Source: Azolla caroliniana | Taxonomy: Eukaryota > Polypodiophyta | Assembly (NCBI GenBank): GCA_043228905.1 | Contig: JBHGNT010000018.1 | Location: 6,324,001-6,388,000, forward strand | DNA: 64,000 bases | Reading direction: 5' to 3' | Part shown: positions 46,880 through 56,209 of the stretch, piece by piece | How positions within the stretch are numbered: position 1 is the stretch's first letter | How the letters are laid out: each line of letters opens with the position of its first letter | The notes under the pieces: generated by a model | Told to the model about the DNA's origin: nothing | Database searches by the model: none | The model's input: only the letters and a program-made list of their open reading frames with translations | Program-made: the position numbers and the translations under genes

Positions 46880-48572
46880 CTTTGAGACTAACCCACACCT
46901 TTTACGACTATGCTTTTGGAATTGCAATGGATACCCATGGAATGCGAGATTTGGCATAGAAGAGTTCACCGATGACTCGGATATCACACTTCTTGTTGAA
47001 ACATGGGGGCATGATACTCAAAGGATTCAAGGTTTAGGAAACTATAATGTACACTCTTTGATATGGAAGAAAAATCCAAGACAAAGAAGAGGACAAAGAG
47101 GGGTGACATGTTTGATTAAGAAGGAAATAGAGAAATATGTGTCAATCATAAAAAAATGATGAACATAAATGCTACATATTGCTCAAAATAGAAACACCTA
47201 ATGATTTGCCCACTTTTGTAGTTGGGTGTTACATTCTTTATCAAGATTCTAACTTTTATGCTTGTTTGGATAAAGATAAACCTTTTGCCAATCCAAAAGA
47301 TGATATTGCTTATTTCAAATCCAAAGGAGAAGTTATTGTCTTTGGTGACATGGATGCTCGTACAAGAAGTTTCCAACTTGATTCATAAGAATCTTTCATG
47401 CCACATATCTCAAGGATGCAAGAGGATATGCAAATGGATAGCCGCTCTTCTTACGATGTAAAAGATCCGGACGAATTTGGGAAGTTACTCCTACAAATGT
47501 GCAATAGTACCAGATTGCTTATTGCAAATGGTATTTCCTTATGGCCCAACACTAATGCTTTTACATGTAGAAAACACAATGGAAATAGTGTGATTGACTA
47601 TGTGCTACTTTCCGAAGGTATTTTGGATCGTATACATAAATTCTCACTTGGTGAATGGACACCGAAATCCGATCATAGGCCTTTATGTATTGATCTCAAA
47701 TATATGCATAGGTTTGATTGTGAGAAGGCCATTGAAGATAATAAACAACCGCACTTGAGCATGAACCTTAAGCGAGAGCCCATGAATCCCAAGATGGTTG
47801 ATTATATGCTACAAATGACAAAGATACAACATGGTGCCACACTAGAATGCAAATGGGAAGCTTTCAAGAAAGTCATTCTCTCCTGTACAAACAAATGTTT
47901 TTCAACCAACCGCACATCTTGGAAATGCACCAAGAAACTTAGGAAAAATCGGTTTGATAAAGAATGTCGTGAAGCTCGAAAGTGCCTTATGGTTTTGGAT
48001 GTAGTTAAGGATAAAGAGAATTACCAAAAGCATTTGCATGAGTATAAAAGGCTTATTCAAAGAAAGAGAAGAATATGGGAAGTTACTCAACAATTTATCC
48101 AAACGCAAGAGAAAGCACATGCATGTGCCAAAATTTGGGGAAATCTAAAGGGGAAACGTGTTGAGAGTTATGGTGACTTAACTCTTCACGAATTGTCTAT
48201 GCATTGTAAGAATTTATATGAGTTATCTCTTGCTAGAAAGATGATGTGTTATGGTTCTCTTTCACATATGTCTCCCTTTTTTACAATTGAAGATATATGC
48301 ATAGGACTTAAGAAATTGGCCTCCCGAAAGGCAAGCGGTCTTCAATGTATAAAGGCTGAAATGCTCAAATGGACGGGAAAGGAATCACATGTATGGATAA
48401 ATGATATGTTTAATGATGCATTGCAACGTGGCATGTCGTACAATTGGACTACAAATTGGATCAAACCTTTACATAAAGGTGGAGATGTAAATAATGTAAA
48501 CAATTATCGAACCATCATGGTTGATAGCACCATTGATCACCTTGTCACCCTTCGAGTATTAATGGAGGAAAG
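46880..48572 (+). pseudogene. LINE: APE endonuclease and start of RT (degenerate)
   Basis: The endonuclease begins LCFWNCNGYPWNARF at about 46912. It continues with the catalytic Glu in LLVETWG (about 46995), GDMDAR (about 47345) and the SDHRPL end (about 47670), so the APE-type motifs are recognisable though split by frameshifts near 47156 and 47388. From 47398 one frame of about 390 codons covers a linker and the RT N-terminus, with SRKASGLQCIKAEMLKW and NWIKPLHKGGDVNNVNNYRTI. No ORF1 is seen, so the copy is probably 5'-truncated. The RT frame is interrupted at 48568-48572 (gaaag) by a solo LTR. Confidence 0.85.
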
Positions 48573-49094
48573 TGTTAGGAAATGGGTCCCTCCGGATGGA
48601 AAGAGAAGAGTCGAGTTGATGAGAAACCGAAATCGTGTAGACAGCCAACTCGGAAGACTATACTTGTAAATAGTCTAAATATGCCCTTATGGGCTACATT
48701 TGTAAATAACCCAAAAGGTGTACTAGTATAAGTACTTAGGGCAATCATGATGATTATGAAGAGTCATTGTTAAAAGGTTACTTAGAAGGTTGACATGCCT
48801 CTGTAACTGCGTAACAGTAAGTGAGTGAGAGTGAGAGAGTGTGTAACTATGTAGCCGTCTGTTGACGAAGTAGAATCTTGAGGTCGTTGCCTCGAAGCTT
48901 CTAGTTGTACTCCTTTTAGCATAGTGATTCTGTTTCTCGGGGTTTGTGGACCCGCGTGGTTTTTCCCATTTCGGGTTTCCACATTAAGATCATGTGTTTC
49001 TGTCTCTTGTGCTATTTCTGTTTTCGTACTTTACGTTCCTTGCACCCGAACATTTGAACGATAAGCCGGTTGTGGCTGGTCATGATTCTCGATA
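48573..49094 (+). mobile_element. Solo LTR (Copia family C) in the LINE
   Basis: 522 bp starting TGTTAGGAAATGGG and ending CTCGATA, flanked by perfect 5-bp duplications gaaag (48568-48572 and 49095-49099). Its last base pair pattern is TA rather than the usual CA. It resembles the LTR at 16830-17424. Confidence 0.88.
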
Positions 49095-49099
49095 GAAAG

Positions 49100-49304
49100 T
49101 TTCCTTAGAGGTAAAGGTTTATATTGTTGCTTTGTAAACTTCAAGAAAGCTTTCAATATGGTACCTCGTGAGCATATTTGGAGGCGACTGGAAGAACTTG
49201 AGGTGCCAAGTGAATATATTCTTGCAATTTCCTGAATTTATGAGAATGTTATATGTTGTGTGCGCATGAGAGATAAACTTTCAGATTTTTTCAAAAGCAC
49301 TATT
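49100..49304 (+). pseudogene. LINE: RT motif A segment
   Basis: Reads LRGKGLYCCFVNFKKAFNMVPREHIWRR-type RT sequence, directly continuing the frame cut at 48572. The catalytic Asp expected in the FKKAF motif is Asn here, so the RT is dead. It is interrupted at 49300-49304 (ctatt) by the full-length Copia. Confidence 0.85.
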
Positions 49305-49568
49305 TGTTGAAAACAGTGCTCGGCCACCACCGAGGAATAGGATCAACTCACAGAAAAACAGGAAATACAAAATGCACGAAGACAATAGAGAGAAGAGTAC
49401 ACAGGATGTTTTACGTGGAAAACCCTAAATGGGAAAAACCACGGGAGTCCTCAAACTCCAACTATCACTATAAACAGAGATGTACAATGGTGAAGCTACA
49501 AGGCAACAACCTTGAGCTCACTGTCTTCGCCACAGGCGGCGGTAATACACAGAGGCAACGACCTCTTC

Positions 49569-49613
<45 letters not shown>

Positions 49614-49964
49614 CTGTTCTCGCTTCGCTCCCTCTCAGTGGAAAACGAAAAATGAGCAACAACAACAAACTGTTTGCCCTAAGTCATATTTATACACATA
49701 TGACTTTCGGGCTATTTACAAATAAAGCCTAGAGGGCCCTTGGCAAACATATTCACAAATATGTCCCCGCATCCGGATCTCTCTGTCCGGGTACATTCGT
49801 CATCCGGCTCCGTAGCCGGGGTCTTCATCATCCGGCTCCGTAGCGGGGTCTTCGTCATCCGGCTCCGTAGCCGGGGTCTTCGTCATCCGGCTCCGTAGCC
49901 GGGGTCTTCATTCCCGATTCCCGGACATCCGACCATCCCATCCGGAGGGACCGTAATCCCAACA
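49305..49964 (-). repeat. 3' LTR of the family B Copia
   Basis: 660 bp, TGTTGGGATTACGG to CTGTTTTCAACA on the minus strand. It contains a CT/GA microsatellite (about 49572-49610) and four copies of a 27-28-bp unit (49797-49908) built on ccggctccgtagccgggg. Its TATA lies near 49690. Confidence 0.95.
49797..49908 (-). repeat. Minisatellite in the 3' LTR, four 27-28-bp units
   Basis: Unit catccggctccgtagccgg followed by ggtcttcgt, four copies here and two in the other LTR (about 54559-54615). Confidence 0.92.
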
Positions 49965-49980
49965 AACTCCCCCTTCACTT
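49965..49980 (-). other. Polypurine tract of the family B Copia
   Basis: AAGTGAAGGGGGAGTT on the minus strand, immediately upstream of the 3' LTR; it primes plus-strand DNA synthesis. Confidence 0.9.
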
Positions 49981-52900
49981 CGGCATGGGATGTCTTTCCA
50001 GTCCGACCCTCTTCCGGCATGCTTCCAGCTTGTCGGGTGTGAGCACCTTGGTCAGCATATCCGACCCGTTCTCGTCCGTGTGGATCTTCGTCAGCACGAA
50101 CTCCTTGTCTTCTATCCTTTCCCGGATCCAGTGATATCTTCGCTGGATGTGCTTCGTCCGGGAGTGATAGGCCGCGTTCTTTGCAAGGTGGATGGCACTC
50201 TGACTGTCGCAGTAGAGTCGGTACTCCTCCTGCCGGATACCGAGCTCTCTAATGAAGTCCTTCATCCATATTATTTCCTTGCCGGCTTCAACAGCCGCCA
50301 TGTACTCCGCCTCCGTGGTTGACAACGCAACCGTCTTCTGCAGCCTCGACTGCCACGAAACAGCTCCCCCTACATACGTCATCACATACCCTGATGTGGA
50401 CCGGCTGGTATCTGCATCAGCCGACATATCCGAATCGGTAAAGCCGTCGAGTTCGGGCTTACCGGAGCCGAATCGGAGGCACACGTTTGCCGTGCCCTTC
50501 AGGTATCGGAGTATCCACTTGACCGCGTTCCAGTGCTCTTTGCCAGGATTGCTCATGTACCGGCTCACCACTCCGACTGCATATCCTATGTCCGGTCTTG
50601 TGCACACCATTGCGTACATCAAGCTTCCGACGGCAGAGGCATATGGTACTTTCATCATGTCCTCCTTCTCAGCCTTTGTCTTGGGGCTTTGCTTGCTGGA
50701 CAACTTGCAGTTTGCCGGGAGGGTTGACCCGACCGGTCTTGCTTCCGACATGTTGAACCGGTGAAGCACCTTTGTCACGTACTTCTCCTGTGACAGCCAC
50801 AACTGCTTCTTCTTCCGGTCCCGGATGATATGCATCCCTAGTATTTGCCTCGCCGGACCCAGGTCCTTCATTGAGAAGGTTCGGTGAAGCGCTTTCTTCA
50901 GCATCCGTATCTTGACCTAGTCCCGTCCGACGATCAACATGTCGTCCACGTACAGGAGGAGTATTAGAGAATCTCCTCCTTCGAACTTCTTCACAAACAC
51001 GCAGTGATCGGACTGCGTTTTGTGGTACCCTTCGTCGGTCATGAAAGAGTCGAACTTCCGGTACCATTGCCGGGGAGCCTGCTTCAGTCTGTAGAGGCTC
51101 TTCTTCAACCGGCATACTAGGTGCTCCTTCCCTTTCTTCTCGAATCCTTCCGGTTGCTGCATGTAGATCTCTTCTTCGAGGTCACCGTGAAGGAATGCCG
51201 TCTTCACGTCCATCTGTTCTACCTCGAGGTCCATGCTTGCCGCTATGCTCAGCACCGTCCGGATGGAGGTCATCTTCACTACCGGGGCAAATATCTCGTC
51301 GAAGTCGACGCCCTTCTTCTGCTGGAACCCCTTCACCACGATCCTGGCTTTGTATCTCGGGGGGTTTCCGGCATCTCCCGGTTTCAGCTTGAACACCCAC
51401 TTGTTTCGAAGTGCCCGCTTTCCTTTCGGCAACTCCACAAGTTCGTATGTGTGGTTCTCATGCAGGGAATCCATCTCCTCCTGCATGGCACTTAACCACC
51501 TGCGGCTATGGGTGTCGAGCTTTGCTTCTTCAAAACTCTCCGGCTCCCCCTCGTCGGTTAGCAGCACGTGCTCTGGTTCCGGAAATCTCCGGGGGGCCCT
51601 TCTCTCTCTTAGAGGATATCTCCGTTCCGGAGCTTCGGTAACCGGCTCCTCCGTTTCCTCTTCATCCGAATCCATTTCGGGATCGGGGCCGGTTCCGGTA
51701 TCAGTTTCATCTTCCTCGGCCGGTTCTGTTTCTTCACCGTCTTCGGCCGGATCCTCGAGTGCTAACCGGTCCCTTGCCGGTCGGGACTGCTCCTCGTAGA
51801 GTTGATCCTCACCGGTCGACTTGGAGCTCTTCATCTTCTTCTCCGACTCCCAGTCGGCGAGTGTCTTGTCCTCCATGAAGATGATATCTCGACTCTTGAA
51901 TATCTTCTTGTCGACCGGGTCCCACACTCGGTAGCCGAACTGGTCGTCGCCGTAACCGAGGAATATGCATGGCCGGGTCTTTGGATCTAGCTTTCCTCTC
52001 CGGTCCTTTGCCACATGCACATATGCGAGACACCCGAACACCTTCAGATGCCGGTAGGATACTTCCCTACCGGTCCACACTCTCTGCGGCGTGTCTCCGT
52101 CCAAAGGTACTGAGGGTGATCTGTTTATCACGTATGTCGCCGTCGACATTGCCTCAGCCCAAAACCCCTTGGGTAATTTCGCATGCGCCAGCATACTCCG
52201 GACCCTCTCCATTATGGTCCGGTTCATCCTCTCGGCCAGCCCGTTCAGTTCCGGCGTCTTCGGCACAGTAAACTCGAGCCGGATTCCCTTCGAGCGACAG
52301 TACTCCTCGAACTGCCCCCGGTATTCCCCTCCGTTATCCGCTCGTATCGCTTTCAGCTTCTTGCCGGATTCTCTTTCCACTCTCGCGTGGAGTTCTTTGA
52401 AGACGGACAATACTTGGTCCTTTGTCTTCAACGGTGCCGTCCACAGCTTCCGGCTATGGTCATCTATGAATGTTACGAAGTACTGGGCTCCGCCATGTGA
52501 CTTCGTTTCTACCTGACACACATCAGTGTGTACCAACTCCAATGGTACACTACGTCTCATCGGTGGTCTTGAGCGGAAGGAGGTCCGGTTTTGCTTACCG
52601 GCCAGACAGTCGGTACACTTCCCCAGGTGTACGTGCTTTACCGGTATCAGGTTGTCTTCGGCAAGCCTCTTCATCCCCTTCTCGCTCATGTGGCACAGTC
52701 TCTTGTGCCACAGCTCACCGGTAGTGTCGGCTGCCACGTTCAGCTCCTCCGGACATAGCCGGGAATTCATCAGGTACAGTGTGTTGACCTTCCGGGCCCG
52801 AGCCACTATCAGGCTCCCTTTGCTGAACTTCATGACACCGTTCCGGATGCTACCCATGTAGCCTTCATCGTGTAGCCTCCCGGCTGAAATCAGGTTCAAT

Positions 52901-54048
52901 CGAACCTCCGGAACGTGTCGAACATCCTTCAGCAGCATCTTGCATCCGGTTGATGTCATCAGCCACACGTCTCCTATGCCGGCAATCCGGCATGTACCTT
53001 CATTTCCCATCCGGACACAGCCGTGCTCACCGGCTGTGTAGGATGAGAAGTATTTCTTCTCCGGGGTCAGGTGGAACGACGCTCCGGAATCGACCACCCA
53101 GGTCATCTCTTCACCGGCAAGGTTCAGCTCCCTCTCTTCGGTAATGAGCATGATCTCCTCTTCACTTGCCGCGAGTGCCGTCGTTCCTTTCCGGTCCTGC
53201 CCTCGCCGATCCGGACCTCTCCGGTCCGTGGCTCCCCGGTATGCACCGTTTCGCTCCGGTGACTTCTTCGAATCGGTACCGTCGGTTCCGTTGTCTTTCC
53301 AGAAATGCCGACAGTTCTTCTGGAAGTGCCCCGGCTTCCCACAATAGAAGCATGTAGGTCTTCCCCTCGACTGCGACCGTGTCCCCGACTTCTCCCGTCT
53401 TTGCGGACTCCGGTTCCGTTGTCTTCCCCGTTCCGATTCGGTAAGCAGCGCCTTCGAGTCGGAGGCCGGTTCTTTATCTCTCCGACGCGCTTCTTCATTT
53501 AGAATACTTGTCTTTACCGTTAGTAAAGACAAGTTCTCTTCCTTACAGGAGGTGCTGAGAGTAACTACCAAGTTCTCCCAGCTCTCCGGAAGGGTACACA
53601 TCAGCATGATGGCTTGCATTGCGTCATCCAACGGGAACTTGATCGCCGCAAGCTGGTTCACGAATCCCATGAACGTGCTGACGTGTTCGACCATGCTCTC
53701 GCCGTCCCGGTACTTAAGATTCACTATCTTCCTCATCAGGGAGGTCCGGGTCAGAGCATTCTTCCTCTCATACAGTCCGGACAGCTTCTGCCACATCTCA
53801 TAGGCGTTCGTATCGTTCGCCACATGTTGCAGAACACTTACATCGACATATTGCCGGATCGTCGCTACGGCTTTCCGGTTCAGGAGCTTCCACTCCGACT
53901 CTATTACCCCCTTGGGTATCTCGGCATTGTCGATCGGTTCATACAGGTCTCGGACGATGAGAAGGTCTTCCATCTTTATCTTCCAGTCGGCGTAGTTCTG
54001 TGAGTTCAACACCATCATGCCCGGAGGCCCACTACCGCCGCCTTCCAT
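49975..54048 (-). pseudogene. Copia gag-pol polyprotein with a single in-frame TAG
   Basis: From the ATG at 54048 (MEGGGSGPPG) one frame runs to 49975, 1357 sense or stop codons plus the terminal stop, broken only by TAG at 50919-50917. Gag leads, with a zinc knuckle CFYCGKPGHFQKNC at 233-246. The protease VVDSGAS follows at about 318-324. The integrase has zinc ligands H448/H453/C478/C481 and catalytic D509, D571 and E606. The RT has LDVKTAFLHGDLEEEIYM-type and LLLYVDDM motifs. The TAG comes right after VDDMLIVGRD, and RNase H lies downstream (TDSDMSADADTSRST, EAEYMAAVEA). The order PR-INT-RT-RH defines Ty1/Copia. The start at 54048 was preferred over an in-frame ATG at 54105 because the latter lies inside the LTR. 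Unless the TAG is read through, the RNase H half is not made. Confidence 0.93.
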
Positions 54049-54064
54049 TTTCTGTGTTACCGTC

Positions 54065-54076
54065 GCTCTGATACCA
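54065..54076 (-). other. Primer-binding site of the family B Copia
   Basis: TGGTATCAGAGC on the minus strand, three bases inside the 5' LTR; complementary to the 3' end of initiator-Met tRNA, the usual plant Copia primer. Confidence 0.92.
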
Positions 54077-54079
54077 CTT

Positions 54080-54341
54080 TGTTGAAAACAGTGCTCGGCC
54101 ACCACCGAGGAATAGGATCAACTCACAGAAAAACAGGAAATACAAAATGCACGAAGACAATAGAGAGAAGAGTACACAGGATGTTTTACGTGGAAAACCC
54201 TAAATGGGAAAAACCACGGGAGTCCTCAAACTCCAACTATCACTATAAACAGAGATGTACAATGGTGAAGCTACAAGGCAACAACCTTGAGCTCACTGTC
54301 TTCGCCACAGGCGGCGGTAATACACAGAGGCAACGACCTCT

Positions 54342-54372
<31 letters not shown>

Positions 54373-54670
54373 GGCTGTTCTCGCTTTGCTCCCTCTCAGT
54401 GGAAAACGAAAAATGAGCAACAACAACAAACTGTTTGCCCTAAGTCATATTTATACACATATGACTTTCGGGCTATTTACAAATAAAGCCTAGAGGGCCC
54501 TTGGCAAACATATTCACAAATATGTCCCCGCATCCGGATCTCTCTGTCCGGGTACATTCGTCATCCGGCTCCGTAGCCGGGGTCTTCGTCATCCGGCTCT
54601 GTAGCCGGGGTCTTCATTCCCGATTCCCGGACATCCGACCATCCCATCCGGAGGGACCGTAATCCCAACA
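54080..54670 (-). repeat. 5' LTR of the family B Copia
   Basis: 591 bp. It differs from the 3' LTR by three visible C/T-type changes (at about 54344, 54387 and 54600, all at CG sites in the other copy), a shorter CT tract and two fewer minisatellite units. Confidence 0.95.
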
Positions 54671-54675
54671 CTATT

Positions 54676-56025
54676 GGTGTTAAGCAAGGATCCCCACTCT
54701 CACCAACACTATTTGGTTTATGCATTGATGAATTGGAAGAAATGGTTACCAAGTTTGCAAAGGAAGAATGTGAACAAGAAGTTATCATTGGGAATGTTGT
54801 GATTATGCTTTTGCTATATGCAGATGATGTAGTGCTTTTTGCAAATAATTTAGGTGATGCACAAAAGCTTATGAAGGAATTGGAAAAAGCATACTAAATT
54901 AAGTGCCAATAACTCTAAAACAAAGATTATGCTTGTGAAGAGCCAAAAAAGAGATAAACCATGCATTATGTACAATAATGAGCCACTTGAATGTGTGGAA
55001 AGCTTCAAATATCTTGGCCTTAAAGTTCCTTCAAATCATAGATGGAATGAATGTGCTACACGCCGCTTAGAGGCGGGTAAGCGAGCATACTATGCATTTG
55101 AGAACACATGCAATCTTGGAGATATTAAGTGTTGGGTCCTCAAGAAATATCTTTTCGACACTTTGGTGACACCGGTTCTTCTCTATGGGGTGGAAGTATG
55201 GGGTGGTAGAATGTTAAGAAACAAACGCCCTACACCCTCCTCCTCCTTGAGACGGGATCGCTTCCCATTGAGATCATGGCCATGGAAAGGGTTGTTGAAT
55301 ACATGCTTAAGGTTCAAAAAAGTCCCTCACATCGACTTCCTAGAATTGCATGGGAAGGAAGCAAAAAGATCCAAAAGACGCATAAAAGCAAAATGTTGTG
55401 TTCCGGTTGGATGCAAGATATAGAAAAATGGTTTGGTAGATGGGATGTGAGACACTTGCTTCATGATGCATCATTAGATTGCTTTGTAAATGAGGCCTTT
55501 TTTCAACGCCAATGTATCATGACATGGGACAAATGTGGAGGCTCACGCTTCACACATTATACAACACATGTTGCACCTAACTACAAAACCATATTCTTTG
55601 CGGAATAGGGAAATCGTACACATCGATACATGTTAGAGCCCATACCATTAACTGCCATTCGAACCATTGCTTCCATGTGACTTAGCTCACATGCATTGCG
55701 ATGTGACAGGGCGTTGGGGTACAAGTGATGAGAGTGGTCGACTATGCACACTTTGCCCTAAACAAGTTCAGGAGTCTGAGTATCACACTTTGATACAATG
55801 CTCTGCCTTTGATCATACTTGACCATGCTTTCCACATCTCTTCGATCGAGCCCAATCCTTGCATGAAATCCTCTCACAACCACAATGTGCACTCTCGATT
55901 GCAACATTCATTGGTAAAGTTCTTGAACATCGAGAGTCACTACTCACTTTCACACGTATCATGTGAAATGTTATATTTTTGGTCTCATAGGTCATATTTG
56001 ACCTCCGAAGACGATAATATAATCT

Positions 56026-56030
<5 letters not shown>
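54676..56030 (+). pseudogene. LINE: RT catalytic core, C-terminal domain and 3' tail
   Basis: Resumes with GVKQGSPLSPTLFGLCIDELEEM and the RT active-site box LLLYADDVVLF at about 54810-54840. A frameshift near 54895 precedes ESFKYLGLKVP and YLFDTLVTPVLLYGVEVWGG (to about 55205), with further frame changes. A putative Cys/His cluster (LCTLCPKQVQESEYHTLIQC) is at about 55742-55800. The 3' tail carries the hairpin 55989-56004 and passes into a TCTA/TCTC tract, with no poly(A). Similar fragments lie at 25.3-27.7 kb. Confidence 0.85.

Positions 56031-56100
<70 letters not shown>
56022..56100. repeat. Compound (CT)n(CA)n(CT)n microsatellite
   Basis: About 80 bp of ctctct, then cacaca, then ctctct, at the LINE 3' end. 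Confidence 0.95.
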
Positions 56101-56103
<3 letters not shown>

Positions 56104-56209
56104 GACGAGACAACACTCAAGATGTAATCTCTTATTTAGTCTTATAGGCCATTTTGGCCTCTTAAAAGATGTTACTATATTTGTAAAAGAATACGTGTGC
56201 AGAAGCGTA

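Larger units (their letters stand above)
49305..54670 (-). mobile_element. Nearly intact Copia retrotransposon (family B)
   Basis: 5366 bp, flanked by perfect 5-bp target duplications ctatt (49300-49304 and 54671-54675). Excision rejoins the LINE RT in frame (KSTIGVKQGSPLSP). It has two LTRs (591 and 660 bp), a PBS, a PPT and a single long pol frame. The LTRs differ by three substitutions plus simple-repeat length, so the insertion is young. Confidence 0.96.

Noticed and set aside
51121-54003. Plus-strand frames up to 188 codons across the family B Copia
   Set aside because: They are antisense shadows of the minus-strand gag-pol frame.
49305-54670. Possibility that the Copia is a virus-derived or defence locus
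   Set aside because: LTRs, tRNA-Met PBS, PPT, target duplication and PR-INT-RT-RH order are those of an ordinary Ty1/Copia element; no envelope or extra gene is present.
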